64,000 nucleotides of DNA from a virus: positions 1 to 64,000 of the IMG/VR virus record IMGVR_UViG_3300009183_004297. The stretch is one strand, 5' to 3'. Below the pieces are notes generated by a model that did not search any database, was not told where the DNA came from, and worked only from the letters and a program-made list of their open reading frames with translations. This document shows, piece after piece, positions 49,610 through 59,663 of this stretch (position 1 is its first letter; the number at the start of each line of letters is the position of its first letter). A program made the translations under genes and the position numbers.

Positions 49610-52600
49610 TTATACTCGTTTGGTGCTGGCTTGTAGCGCACCGTCTTCAATTTGTCTTGGATAGATAGCAATTCTATTTACTGTTCCATTCCATGTACTT
49701 AATCCTCCAACTGTGCTTGACCCAACATACAGTGTTGTCCATGCTGGTAATGTAGCAACCAAGTCATTTGTTACTGGTCCCCCGTCTGCCACTGCGCTGA
49801 TGTCATTGAATCTAAGGCTGGTGCCAATGCGTTGACCTGTCAACCAACCAGCTGTGGTCACTGCCAAGTTGGCTTGTAGTGTGCCACCTTGGTAAATTGC
49901 CACGTTGGCAGCACGTGGCATTGCGGATCCAGGTGCGTCTTGCACATAGATTTGCATGCGGTTGTTTGCATCGCCTTCAAAGCTGGCCAGTGCAAATCGT
50001 CCTGTGGTCAAGCTGTTGGTAGTTACACCGTTGTTCAAACTTGCTTGCACAACCAATGCAGTGCCAACAGTGTTGCCTGTCCAGGCTGTGTTTGCCTGGG
50101 TAACACTCACTGTGGCTGCTCCACGACTAGCAGTTGCAAATCCGGTTTCAACAAACCCAGATCCATAACGTGCGGCTTCCAGTTGCATGCCAGCTACAAA
50201 TGCACCACCCAGTCCAAGTTGTCCGGTGTAGCTCACTGTGCCAGTTCTTGCCAGTGCAACATAGCAGTTGGCATTGACAGTGGTTTTGTTTAGTGTTACA
50301 AAAATTCTATACCAGTGCTGTCCTGCAAAGTCTGTGTTGATTCTACGAATCTCCCCACTGTACACGGCTGCACCATTGGCCACAATATTTCCGTAGCTTA
50401 GGTCAAATATAGGACCATCGCCTTCACCTTGGAAGCCCATGCTGATCTGGCTGCGTGTGTTGGCCTTGACAAATATTGATGCAGTATAGAAAGTGGCAGG
50501 TGTCAGTGCATCGTATGTGTTTGAAAATCCATGCAAGGTAGCTGTGGCATCTTCAACCAACGACGCAACTCCTGTACTGGTACCAAACGGTGATAGCACC
50601 GCAGTGGCGTTGGCAAAGCCAGCTGTGCCTGGCCCACTCACTCCAGCCACAGTGCTCAGTCCATAACTGCTATACACCAAGGTGTTGGCAAAGAATGTAC
50701 TTTGTTTGAACAAGTTAGTGGTTGCACCTTCGATCAACAGGCCTTGGCAAACACCATTTGCATCAAAGTGGATCGGCGGCACATTGGCTGCAACATAAAC
50801 CACGTTGCCTGATTGATCTGTCACAGCCGCATTACCTGTTCTGGTATAGCTCATGCGCGGATCAAGTCTGCGTCCGTTAGTGAAATCAAAGCTCAATGCA
50901 CGAACGTTGGCACGTGTGTTCACAATGTTTATGTCAGTGAATGTTGCTGACTTGGGATCAACGTTACCAATCACAGTGCCGTTAATAGCTGGCAGTACAA
51001 TACCCGGTACGCTGAATGCACCAGTTACCTGCAGGTTACCAACTATGATGTTGGCCTGGAATGTTGAGTTCTGTGCTACATTGATGTTGCCGCCAACAAA
51101 TATGTTCTTGGCCACACCCATACCGCCTGCCACCAACACTGCACCTTGATTGGTAGCAAAGCTGTCTCCGGCAAAGGTTAATTTAACAGGAGGGTCAACT
51201 TGGACCAAACTTGTACCACCAGCAGGGTCTGGCATGACCAAACTTGAGGTTGGTACGTTGTTGGCAATGTAGAACACATTTGATGTGAACACAAACGCAT
51301 TACTGATAGTTCCTGCAATGTTGTTGGTGTTGCTTCGGAACACAGTGGTTGCATATGAGCCAGTTGCAGTTGCATTTGCAACCACTGCGGTATCAATTGA
51401 ACTGATACCTGCACCATTGCTCCAGAACATCAAGCTGGCGTTGGCAGCTAGTTCTTCAATTACCACTCCACCATATGTTCTTTGAACGATTGGGAATGCG
51501 TTGGCTGTGCCGCCAGACTGGATGATGTTTCCGAATGTTCTTACTGTTGTTACCTGTGTGTTACCAAGCACACCACCACGTAGGGTTAGTGTATTTGCTG
51601 TCCACACTGTGCCTATCAAGAGCTGAGCATTGACTTGGTATCCTGGATTGTATGTGATTGATCCCAGGTACATGTTTTCTGCCGCGGTACCCAAATACAA
51701 ACCAGTAATGTTTTGTTCATCAAACAAGTTAACAATGTTACCAGTGGTGTTAAAGTTAACGTTGCTAAAGAAATTTACATTTCCACTGTAGACATCAATG
51801 TTGGTATTGAATCTTGGAACAGAGTTAAATGTTGCACCACCATTGGCCGTGAACACACCAGTCACTGTGGCTGGACCAAACACGTTCAAACTGGCCACGT
51901 TGCCCAGCAACACGTTACCTTGGCTGGCATCAAATGAGCCTGTCAATGTGATGTTGCCATTCACTTGCAGGTTGGTTAGGTTACCAACAGTAGTAATGTA
52001 TGGTTGTGCATTGGTCACAATGCGTCCACTGAAATTGTTAAAGTCAGCAGTGGTACCACTTACGTTACCGCTGGTGATGTTGCCTGTAACATCCAGCGAA
52101 GTCAGTGACCCAACTGAGGTGATATTAGGTTGTGCGCTGGTTTGTAGTGTACCTGTTAGATTTGTAAACGATCCATTGGTGCCAGTTGCATTGCCGTTGA
52201 ATTGACTGTAGGTAGCAGTAGCGCCATCAGCGTCTCCATACAAGTGACCAACAACATTGTTGAACACGCCAGTGGCACCAGTTACGTTACCTGTGGATAC
52301 GTTACCTGTTGCGGCAATACCATACACTGATAAATTGCCAGCGGTGACGGTTTGTGTAACAAATGCATTGTTGGTGTACAGTTTGTCTGACACAAAATCG
52401 TTTTGAGTAACGACGTTCTTACCAAAGGCTGCACCACCAAACGGTATGGTAATTGCACCTTGTAATCCACTACCAGTATCAAGTCCAGTGGTACCATTAT
52501 AAGATATTAAGTTACCAGTAATAGTGGCGTCACCAGTCATGCTCACTAGCGGACTTTCTAGGTATTGTAATGCAATTACAGCATTGGCAACCAAGGCGTT

Positions 52601-55600
52601 AGCATAGCCCACCCCACTAACAGTAATACTTTCTACGTTTGCAGTAACACCAGTGACGTTGGCATTGATGTTCAAGATGCCTAACGTACCAGCAATGTTT
52701 ATGTTGCCGGTTGTGATAGTGTCGGTAACAGTTATATTTCCAGCACCAATGTTGCCAGTAACTCCCAATGATACCAAGGTACCAACTGCGGTAATATTTG
52801 GTTGAGTTTGTGTTTCAATGTAACCCGAAAACAGATTTGCAGTTACACGAGTATTTGCAATCAGTTCAACCAATTGAATAGAGTTGGCAGTGACATTGCC
52901 TAGATACGACAAGCCAGTGGCTTGTAGTGTTGTGAACTTACCAGTTGATGGATTCGCAACACCAATTGGTGTTGCAGTTATGTTACCACCACTGATAACA
53001 GCATTTGCAGTACTGAAGTTGGCAGCAGTTGCAGTTGTGACGCTTACATTGCCGCCAGTGATCTGAGCATTGCTGGTATTGATAGAACCAGTTGCAATAG
53101 CATTTGTTACGTTGAGTCCAATTAATGTGCCAACGGATGTAATGTTGGTTTGACTTGCATCAAGCACAGCACCACGTATGCTGGTGAATGTACCAGTTGT
53201 GCCTGACACATTGCCAGTTGATGCATTGCCAGTTACCCCTAGCGAAACTAAAGTACCAACTTGTGTGATATTGGTTTGACTTGCATCAAGCACAGCACCA
53301 CGTATGCTGGTGAATGTACCAGTTGTACCACTTACGTTGCCGGTGCTGGTATTACCAGTTACTGCCAGAGATACTAAGGTACCAACTTGTGTGATATTGG
53401 TTTGACTTGCATCAAGTACAGCACCACGTATGCTAGTGAATGTACCAGTTGTGCCTGACACATTGCCAGTTGATGCATTGCCAGTTACTGCTAAAGAATC
53501 TAGTGTACCAACAGCAGTAATGTTGGGTTGACTTGCATCCAACAAGGTACCACGTATGCTAGTGAATGTACCAGTTGTGCCTGACACATTGCCAGTTGAT
53601 GCATTGCCAGTTACCCCCAACGAATTCAGTGTACCAACAGCAGTAATGTTGGGTTGACTTGCATCAAGTACAGCACCACGAATGCTGGTGAAAGTACCAG
53701 TGGTACCACTCACATTGCCAGTGCTGGCATTGCCAGTGACAGCCAGTGTACCCAGTGTACCTACAGCAGTAATGTTGGTTTGACTTGCATCAAGTACAGC
53801 ACCACGAATGCCAGTGAATGTACCAGTGGTACCACTCACATTGCCAGTGCTGGCATTACCAGTAACTGACAAGGTACCTAGTGTGCCCACAGCAGTGATA
53901 TTGGTTTGTGACGCATCCAGTAGTGTACCACGAATGCTGGTGAATGTACCTGTAGTACCTGACACGTTACCTGTAGTTGCGTTACCAGTCACAGCCAGAG
54001 TATCTAGTGTACCAACAGCAGTGATATTGGTCTGGCTTGCATCAAGCACAGCACCACGTATGTTTGTGAATGTACCTGTAGTACCTGACACGTTACCTGT
54101 AGTTGCGTTACCAGTTACTGATAAAGAACCCAGTATACCCACTGCGGTAATATTGGTTTGACTAGCAGTAGTTAATGTGCCACCAACTGATGTAGCTGAT
54201 ACATTTGTAAATGTTGCATTCGTGCCTGACACGTTACCGTTCACTGTGCTAAATGTAGCAATATTACCTGTGATGTTTGACAGTGTGAGATTGCTTAATC
54301 CTGCTTGCCCATTTGCACCAATGAAGTTGCCATTGGTCATTATTAAGTTTGCTGTAGATACATAATTGTCAACTACTATATTCGGGGTGCTGATTGATTT
54401 ATTAAACACCCATCCATCATATGGATAAAAATACGTGATTGACGCATTGGCACCACCCAGTGTGATACCACCTAGATTGGCAGACGCGGCATTTGGTGTG
54501 CCATTGCCCAGAATAATATTTTTATCAGTTACGTTCAACTCTTGCGTATTGACTGAAGTGGTGTTGCCGGAAATATATAAATTACCTGCAATAGTTAAAT
54601 CGCGACCAATGGTCACATCGTTGCCAACGTCTAGATCACTTAAGGTACCAATTTCGGTTATATTAGGTTGGCTTGCAGTAGCAATGGAACCAAAAATTGA
54701 TCCAACAACAACATTAGCGGCTGTGACATTGCCAGTGACAGCCAGTGTACCCAGGGTACCTACAGTAGTGATATAAGGTTGAGCAGATGTTTGTACAGTG
54801 CCAACAATGTCGGTAAACCCCCCAGTGATGCCGGATATTAAATTACTAGAAATATTGTTTGATATTATGTTTCCGGTGACCCAAATATTGGCGCCAAAAT
54901 ATGAATCGTTTGATACCGCCAATGTGGTCAAGTTTCCAACAGTTGTAATGTTGTTTTGATTTGGATCAAGCAACTTACCACGTATGTTGCTGAATGTACC
55001 AGTAGAGCCACTTACATTACCAGTGGCCGCATTACCAGTAACAGCTAGAGTACCCAAAGTACCCACTGCGGTAATATTGGTTTGGCTGGCAGTTTGTAGT
55101 GTGCCTGTTACATTTGTGAATGTGCCGGTGGTTGCAGATACACTAACACCTGTTACATTGCCAAACAATGATCCGATGACATTTGCGAATACGCCTGTGG
55201 TTCCGCTTACATTGCCAGTTGTTGCATTGCCAGTTACAGCCAGTGCACCTAATGTACCAACTGCGGTAATATTGGTTTGACTAGCAGTAGTTAGTGTACC
55301 GCTGACTGAGGTAAATGTGCCAGTTGTGGCGTTGACGTTAGTTGCCTGTACTTGACTGGCATAAACATTTCCGCCTACCACTGCGTGGGTAGTGACATTT
55401 AGGTTTGGAACAGTAACGTTACCGGTAAATGTTTGTCCGGAGATGCTGGCTCTTAGTTGTATTTCGGCATTGGCCGCTGTGACATTTGCACGAATTGCAG
55501 ACATCTGCACAGCTTGACTGGCCGCATTAGATGTCATGGTGTTGATGTTAGCAGTCAGCTGAGATACGGTAGCATACGGAGCCAAATCAACAATGGTCAA

Positions 55601-57343
55601 CGATGAAGATCCTAGGCTTGCAATGGCCGCATTGGCTGCTTCAATGTTGGCTCTCACTCCGGCAATCTCGACACTTTGAGCTGATGAGTTGCTGATGAGT
55701 GTAGTTAGTTGTCCTGTTTGGATTGCGGCATTGGTATACAATGCAGTGATCAATGATCCCTGTGTGCCTGCGTTGGCTTCCAGCGCACCTATTAGGCCAG
55801 CTTGTGTTACCGCGTTGGCTTCAAATCCAGCTAGAGTTTGTGCCTGACTTGCCGCATTGGCAGTCAGCGTATTTAGAGCAATGTTCTGACTGGCCGCATT
55901 GGCAGTTAGACTATTGAGTTCATTTTGTTGTAAAATTGCATTGGCACTCAATGCAGTTAGTGTGGCACCTTGCCCTGCCGCATTAGATACCAATGATGCA
56001 ATAGACGCATTGGCCGCAGTGACATTTGCTCTTAGGTCAGTGATTTCAGTTGACTGAGTACCAGCATTGGCAGTGAGTGAATTTAGTGTGGCACCTTGCG
56101 TGGCTGAGTTGGCTTGCAGGGCTGTGATATTGTTTTCTGTGCTGGCGATACGTACATTGGATGCAGTGACGTTGGCACGTAGACCAGCAATGGCCACATT
56201 GGCAGCAATAACGCTGGCGTTGGTTGCAAAGTCTACGGATTGTAGTGCCGCAATAGTTGCATTGGCCGCAATGACATTGGCACGTAAGCCAGCAATCTCA
56301 ACACTCTGAGCAGCCGCATTTGCAGTCAGTGTGTTGACAGCACTAGTGGTAGCATACCCGCTTAATGACGATTGAACCGCCGCAATAGACGCATTTGCCG
56401 CAGTTAAACTGGCATTTGTAGCAAAGTCCGACCCCTCCAGGACCGCAATGGCAGCATTGGCTGCTGTGACATTTGCTCGCAGTGCATTGATAGCCGCACC
56501 TTGTGAAGCGGCATTTGAAGTCAGAGTGTTGACATTGGTTGCAAGTTGAGTGGTGGTTGCATATCCACTTAGGTCTGGGCTTGCTGCCGCTGTGAGCTGA
56601 ACAGTGTTGTCGCCAAATCTGATTCCTTTGCCGGCAGTAAAGTTTAGGTTACCACCTACAGTTGCAGTGGAGTTGACCAACAGCGTGTTGGTCTGCGTTA
56701 ACCCTGTTACTGTTACAGTGCTGAAAGTTCCACCAGTGTTGACCAGGGTAGAGTTGCTGATGACCACACCATCAATGTTACCGCCTGTGATATCAGCTGT
56801 GTTTTGTGATGCCGCAATGTTGGCTGCAATCCAATTGGAAACAACAACTTTGGCAGATGCAATATTGCTCTGCAAATCTGCAGGTGTTACTGCACCCAGT
56901 ACATCATTAACAGTAAGTACCACATTACCCACACGCCCAGCCACAGTCAGCACTGGTTGTACAGGTGTGCCAGATGTGGTGAATGTGGCAATGTTACCCA
57001 CTGTGGCATTACCCAATGTGCCAACTGCTAACGTTACATCATTTAGTCCAGTTGTGCCACCTAGTGCATTGCCCCAAATTACTACAGTATTACCTACAGC
57101 ATATCCAGAACCTCGATGTACGATTGTGGCAGAATACTCGTTTACGAAACGTGTGACTGTGAATCGTGCGCCGGTGCCTGCACTGGATGTTGTGCTGGCT
57201 ACATTGACATAGGTCAGGCCCTGGGTCTCTACTGTGGAATAGAGCTCAGCGAAATTATTGTTTGTTTTGGTAAAGGCTGCGTACAGCGTATCACCGGTGC
57301 CATCACCGGCTACGTTACCGACGTCGATCAGTTGTTGAGACAT
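49610..57343 (-). CDS. Giant tail-fibre/adhesin, 2577 aa
   Basis: N-terminus MSQQLIDVGNVAGDGTGDTL then YAAFTKTNNNFAELYSTVET is an attachment module. Residues about 250-640 are Ala/Asn-rich helical or coiled-coil repeats such as LTANAASQAVEIAGLRANVT. Residues about 1070-1400 include eight near-perfect 42-residue units, with the core ASTGNVSGTTGTFTSIRG. The last 550 residues are non-repetitive and contain RRLDPRMSYTRTGNAAVTDQ, GLLIEGATTNLFKQS and a LamG/carbohydrate-binding-like end, probably the receptor-binding tip. CATAAATA lies 20 nt upstream, with a GAGGG SD. Confidence 0.85.
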   Translation of the reverse strand: MSQQLIDVGNVAGDGTGDTLYAAFTKTNNNFAELYSTVETQGLTYVNVASTTSSAGTGARFTVTRFVNEYSATIVHRGSGYAVGNTVVIWGNALGGTTGLNDVTLAVGTLGNATVGNIATFTTSGTPVQPVLTVAGRVGNVVLTVNDVLGAVTPADLQSNIASAKVVVSNWIAANIAASQNTADITGGNIDGVVISNSTLVNTGGTFSTVTVTGLTQTNTLLVNSTATVGGNLNFTAGKGIRFGDNTVQLTAAASPDLSGYATTTQLATNVNTLTSNAASQGAAINALRANVTAANAAIAVLEGSDFATNASLTAANASIAAVQSSLSGYATTSAVNTLTANAAAQSVEIAGLRANVIAANATIAALQSVDFATNASVIAANVAIAGLRANVTASNVRIASTENNITALQANSATQGATLNSLTANAGTQSTEITDLRANVTAANASIASLVSNAAGQGATLTALSANAILQQNELNSLTANAASQNIALNTLTANAASQAQTLAGFEANAVTQAGLIGALEANAGTQGSLITALYTNAAIQTGQLTTLISNSSAQSVEIAGVRANIEAANAAIASLGSSSLTIVDLAPYATVSQLTANINTMTSNAASQAVQMSAIRANVTAANAEIQLRASISGQTFTGNVTVPNLNVTTHAVVGGNVYASQVQATNVNATTGTFTSVSGTLTTASQTNITAVGTLGALAVTGNATTGNVSGTTGVFANVIGSLFGNVTGVSVSATTGTFTNVTGTLQTASQTNITAVGTLGTLAVTGNAATGNVSGSTGTFSNIRGKLLDPNQNNITTVGNLTTLAVSNDSYFGANIWVTGNIISNNISSNLISGITGGFTDIVGTVQTSAQPYITTVGTLGTLAVTGNVTAANVVVGSIFGSIATASQPNITEIGTLSDLDVGNDVTIGRDLTIAGNLYISGNTTSVNTQELNVTDKNIILGNGTPNAASANLGGITLGGANASITYFYPYDGWVFNKSISTPNIVVDNYVSTANLIMTNGNFIGANGQAGLSNLTLSNITGNIATFSTVNGNVSGTNATFTNVSATSVGGTLTTASQTNITAVGILGSLSVTGNATTGNVSGTTGTFTNIRGAVLDASQTNITAVGTLDTLAVTGNATTGNVSGTTGTFTSIRGTLLDASQTNITAVGTLGTLSVTGNASTGNVSGTTGTFTGIRGAVLDASQTNITAVGTLGTLAVTGNASTGNVSGTTGTFTSIRGAVLDASQPNITAVGTLNSLGVTGNASTGNVSGTTGTFTSIRGTLLDASQPNITAVGTLDSLAVTGNASTGNVSGTTGTFTSIRGAVLDASQTNITQVGTLVSLAVTGNTSTGNVSGTTGTFTSIRGAVLDASQTNITQVGTLVSLGVTGNASTGNVSGTTGTFTSIRGAVLDASQTNITSVGTLIGLNVTNAIATGSINTSNAQITGGNVSVTTATAANFSTANAVISGGNITATPIGVANPSTGKFTTLQATGLSYLGNVTANSIQLVELIANTRVTANLFSGYIETQTQPNITAVGTLVSLGVTGNIGAGNITVTDTITTGNINIAGTLGILNINANVTGVTANVESITVSGVGYANALVANAVIALQYLESPLVSMTGDATITGNLISYNGTTGLDTGSGLQGAITIPFGGAAFGKNVVTQNDFVSDKLYTNNAFVTQTVTAGNLSVYGIAATGNVSTGNVTGATGVFNNVVGHLYGDADGATATYSQFNGNATGTNGSFTNLTGTLQTSAQPNITSVGSLTSLDVTGNITSGNVSGTTADFNNFSGRIVTNAQPYITTVGNLTNLQVNGNITLTGSFDASQGNVLLGNVASLNVFGPATVTGVFTANGGATFNSVPRFNTNIDVYSGNVNFFSNVNFNTTGNIVNLFDEQNITGLYLGTAAENMYLGSITYNPGYQVNAQLLIGTVWTANTLTLRGGVLGNTQVTTVRTFGNIIQSGGTANAFPIVQRTYGGVVIEELAANASLMFWSNGAGISSIDTAVVANATATGSYATTVFRSNTNNIAGTISNAFVFTSNVFYIANNVPTSSLVMPDPAGGTSLVQVDPPVKLTFAGDSFATNQGAVLVAGGMGVAKNIFVGGNINVAQNSTFQANIIVGNLQVTGAFSVPGIVLPAINGTVIGNVDPKSATFTDINIVNTRANVRALSFDFTNGRRLDPRMSYTRTGNAAVTDQSGNVVYVAANVPPIHFDANGVCQGLLIEGATTNLFKQSTFFANTLVYSSYGLSTVAGVSGPGTAGFANATAVLSPFGTSTGVASLVEDATATLHGFSNTYDALTPATFYTASIFVKANTRSQISMGFQGEGDGPIFDLSYGNIVANGAAVYSGEIRRINTDFAGQHWYRIFVTLNKTTVNANCYVALARTGTVSYTGQLGLGGAFVAGMQLEAARYGSGFVETGFATASRGAATVSVTQANTAWTGNTVGTALVVQASLNNGVTTNSLTTGRFALASFEGDANNRMQIYVQDAPGSAMPRAANVAIYQGGTLQANLAVTTAGWLTGQRIGTSLRFNDISAVADGGPVTNDLVATLPAWTTLYVGSSTVGGLSTWNGTVNRIAIYPRQIEDGALQASTKRV
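53130..54170 (-). repeat. Tandem 126-bp repeats in the giant fibre gene
   Basis: About eight units of 126 bp, for example the shared gcctgacacattgcc segment recurring at 53201, 53453 and 53579, exactly 252 and 126 bp apart. Encodes the 42-residue repeat. Expected to vary by slippage or recombination. Confidence 0.75.
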
Positions 57344-57362
57344 TATCTACCCTCATATTTGA

Positions 57363-57370
57363 TATTTATG
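57363..57370 (-). promoter_or_regulatory. T4-type late promoter upstream of giant fibre gene
   Basis: Minus-strand CATAAATA (7 of 8), 20 nt before ATG 57343. Confidence 0.5.
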
Positions 57371-57398
57371 CAGGCAGATAGATAATGGAATTTGGCGG

Positions 57399-57722
57399 TC
57401 AGACGCTGAAGCTACTGCCGCATCCGCAACTGGTTTGGGCGTTGGGATTCTTGATTTTGAACTCAGACCCCATGACACTTTCGGTGTAGTCTATCTCTGC
57501 GCCCTGCAAATACTGACTACTCATGGAATCTACCAGGAAATGCACACCGTCAACTTCAATATCAAAGTCATCTTCGTTCTGTTCTTGGTCAAATGTAAAG
57601 CCGTACTGCATGCCTGAGCATCCGCCACCCTGTACAAATATGCGCAGTTTAAGATCTGGATCCTTTTCGTCAATCAGTAAATCTCGAACTCGGGTGGCTG
57701 CACTTGTGGTAATGGTTATCAT
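57399..57722 (-). CDS. erpA: Iron-sulfur carrier protein, ErpA/IscA type
   Basis: 107 aa A-type carrier. Three conserved Cys are present: [11 protein letters not shown] (about residue 35) and the C-terminal TSCGCGSSF pair. Opening [15 protein letters not shown] and the [15 protein letters not shown] segment are typical. It delivers Fe-S clusters to apo-proteins; candidate clients here are the ferredoxin next door and the three radical SAM enzymes. Overlaps the ferredoxin gene by 4 nt, so the two are co-translated. Confidence 0.92.
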   Translation of the reverse strand: MITITTSAATRVRDLLIDEKDPDLKLRIFVQGGGCSGMQYGFTFDQEQNEDDFDIEVDGVHFLVDSMSSQYLQGAEIDYTESVMGSEFKIKNPNAQTSCGCGSSFSV

Positions 57723-58051
57723 ATTAGATCCTTTTTATCGCCTATAGTTGTATTTAACTTAGGGTTCCAATGATCAGCATCTTCTGGTGCTGATTCTTTA
57801 CGATTTATTGGCTTGTAAACTGCTGTGAGTTCTTTGTTTTTATCACGCCACCATTCTAACTCTGGCGTTATATTGCTGTCAGATCGTATGGCATCTGCAG
57901 GGCACTCAGGCTCGCATACTCCACAATCAATACACTCGTCGGGGTTGATTACCAGCATGTTCGGTCCTGCAAGAAAGCAGTCTACGGGGCACACAACCAC
58001 GCAGTCAGTGTATCTACACTTGACACAATTTCCATTCACAATATAAGTCAT
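57719..58051 (-). CDS. fdxA: FdxA-type 7Fe/8Fe ferredoxin
   Basis: 110 aa. First cluster ligands lie in [18 protein letters not shown]; second cluster [18 protein letters not shown]. The C-terminal extension [19 protein letters not shown] matches long FdxA ferredoxins. It carries electrons and could serve radical SAM proteins or other reductases. The 4-nt overlap with both neighbours indicates an operon with erpA and the 347-aa unknown gene. Confidence 0.93.
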   Translation of the reverse strand: MTYIVNGNCVKCRYTDCVVVCPVDCFLAGPNMLVINPDECIDCGVCEPECPADAIRSDSNITPELEWWRDKNKELTAVYKPINRKESAPEDADHWNPKLNTTIGDKKDLI

Positions 58052-59091
58052 TCGTCTCTTTTCTCTAAAAAGCCCGGCGGCATGTTGATTATTAAATCTG
58101 AATCGTTATTGTACACTATAGCATAATCTTCTGCAACAACTGCGCCAACAATATTACGGTCAGCATCAGTAGAAAACCACACTAGTGCATTGGTCAATTG
58201 CCGTCCTATAACAGTGCTGGGAGCAAACACAGTGGCGCACACGCTATCGTCCATGCATGCACGTGCGGCAGCAACATCAATTGTTTTTTGATCAGTCCAA
58301 CGGTAATTGAAATATTCATTGTACTTGGTATGTTTTTCGGCGCCCGGAAGCGTTGTAACCAGTACAAGACGAGGTTGATGTTTCCACAGTTTGCAATCAA
58401 ACTCAAGCCAGTCATTCCATTGAGGTCGTTGTCCGGCATTGTCATTTATATCCAGCCAGTGTATGACTGGAACCATTGGGTGCAATCCGCTACCAAAGTT
58501 TCTAAATTCCATTGATATTGTTGGGGAACTGAGAATATTTGAAGTATTGCTTTGCATCCAGTTGCGTAGTTCTTCATCTTTTTCAATTAATGTCATGCCC
58601 GGCAAAGGACATTTGTTTTTCATTGATGTCAATATCACTGGATGCAATGTTCGATTGCTCAGCTGGCATGCTGTTAGTTTTTTGTACCCTTTGGTCACGT
58701 GAAACTGATTGGTGTGCATGTTGTGATACACAGCAACAGGAGTGTGATAATTTTCGCCTAGTGGATCTTCTTTGTAGATTACTTTGGGATAGTAGATGGT
58801 ACTTAATGGATTGCCTTCTCCTCCTAGTACCCGATTGGTTGCCATGACCGCGGAGAACTCGGCTAGATGCATAGAATGGATCAATTTTAAGTCAACTGTA
58901 CCTACCCAAATTTTTAATCCCCAGCGCGAGAAAAAATCCGTTAGATCAGGCCAGGTAAAACTGTAACTACTAGAGGATGGAAATCGAAATTCAAATACAG
59001 TAGATTCAGACTCAACACGCATTTCTCCTTTGTGTTGGGAGGTGAGAATCTTTTCTCTCTGAGGTCTTCCACTGGAAGGTGAGTCATCCAT
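58048..59091 (-). CDS. Hypothetical protein, 347 aa
   Basis: Starts [20 protein letters not shown] at 59091; an alternative start ATG 59019 ([20 protein letters not shown]) has AAGGAG but only 2 nt from it. Body is alpha/beta with [60 protein letters not shown] and [20 protein letters not shown]. Soluble, Trp/His-rich, no recognised family. It lies between SOD and ferredoxin, so a redox-linked role is possible but unsupported by motifs. Confidence 0.6.
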   Translation of the reverse strand: MDDSPSSGRPQREKILTSQHKGEMRVESESTVFEFRFPSSSSYSFTWPDLTDFFSRWGLKIWVGTVDLKLIHSMHLAEFSAVMATNRVLGGEGNPLSTIYYPKVIYKEDPLGENYHTPVAVYHNMHTNQFHVTKGYKKLTACQLSNRTLHPVILTSMKNKCPLPGMTLIEKDEELRNWMQSNTSNILSSPTISMEFRNFGSGLHPMVPVIHWLDINDNAGQRPQWNDWLEFDCKLWKHQPRLVLVTTLPGAEKHTKYNEYFNYRWTDQKTIDVAAARACMDDSVCATVFAPSTVIGRQLTNALVWFSTDADRNIVGAVVAEDYAIVYNNDSDLIINMPPGFLEKRDE

Positions 59092-59095
59092 GGGG

Positions 59096-59659
59096 TTATC
59101 GTCCCCCGCTGTAGATCCTGCGGTTCACGGTTTCCCAATTGATTATGCGCCAGATGTTTTTGAGGTATTGGGCCTTGTCTGCTTGGTAGTCCAGTGCCCA
59201 GGCATGTTCCCACCAGTCAATCAGCAGTGCAATATCTTTCTTGACAGCATGATTTTTGATAGTTTTGATGTCACCATTGCGAGCCATGTACACCCAGCCA
59301 GACCCTTGAATGGTCATAGCTTCTTCTTCTATTTTCTTTTGAAAGTTTACAAACGAAGTGTAACGTCGATTTATCAGCGCAAGGCTAGCACCGTCGGGCT
59401 TGTTGCCAGACTTGGGTTCTTGCAGTTGTGGAAAGTATATGTTGTGCAAGTACGCACCTGCTTCATTGAAGTCAGCATCACCTTCACCTGCATTGTAACG
59501 GTCAACATAACCACGGGCTAGGGTGCCATAATGGTAATCCAATGTTTCTTTGCTTTTGACAGGTGCCAAATCTGTACGTTTGTACGGCAAGGGCAGTAGT
59601 TCTAGTTCTGCTTTTTCCTTGGATTCTACTAGAGTGATTATTTCGCGCATGTGGTTCAT
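59096..59659 (-). CDS. Fe/Mn superoxide dismutase-like protein
   Basis: 187 aa. LLPLPYKRTDLAPVKSKETL and DYHYGTLARGYVDRYN form the N-terminal helical hairpin with the first metal-binding His. AGAYLHNIYFPQLQEPK carries the second His. In the C-terminal domain GSGWVYMARNGDIKTIKNHA, then IALLIDWWEHAWALDYQADK contains the DxWEHAYxLDY metal motif of Fe/Mn SODs, including Asp and His ligands. All four ligands appear present, so the protein should be active. The start has no SD, with AATAAATA ending 5 nt before ATG. Downstream of IF-1. Confidence 0.87.
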   Translation of the reverse strand: MNHMREIITLVESKEKAELELLPLPYKRTDLAPVKSKETLDYHYGTLARGYVDRYNAGEGDADFNEAGAYLHNIYFPQLQEPKSGNKPDGASLALINRRYTSFVNFQKKIEEEAMTIQGSGWVYMARNGDIKTIKNHAVKKDIALLIDWWEHAWALDYQADKAQYLKNIWRIINWETVNRRIYSGGR

Positions 59660-59663
59660 GCAC

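Noticed and set aside
53808-54161. Long plus-strand open frames opposite the fibre genes
   Set aside because: They are mirror images of the repeat-rich minus-strand genes, with low-complexity Val/Pro/Thr composition and no start signals.
53130-54170. Regular DNA repeats considered as a CRISPR array
   Set aside because: Units are 126 bp, directly adjacent, with no spacers, and lie in frame within a coding sequence.
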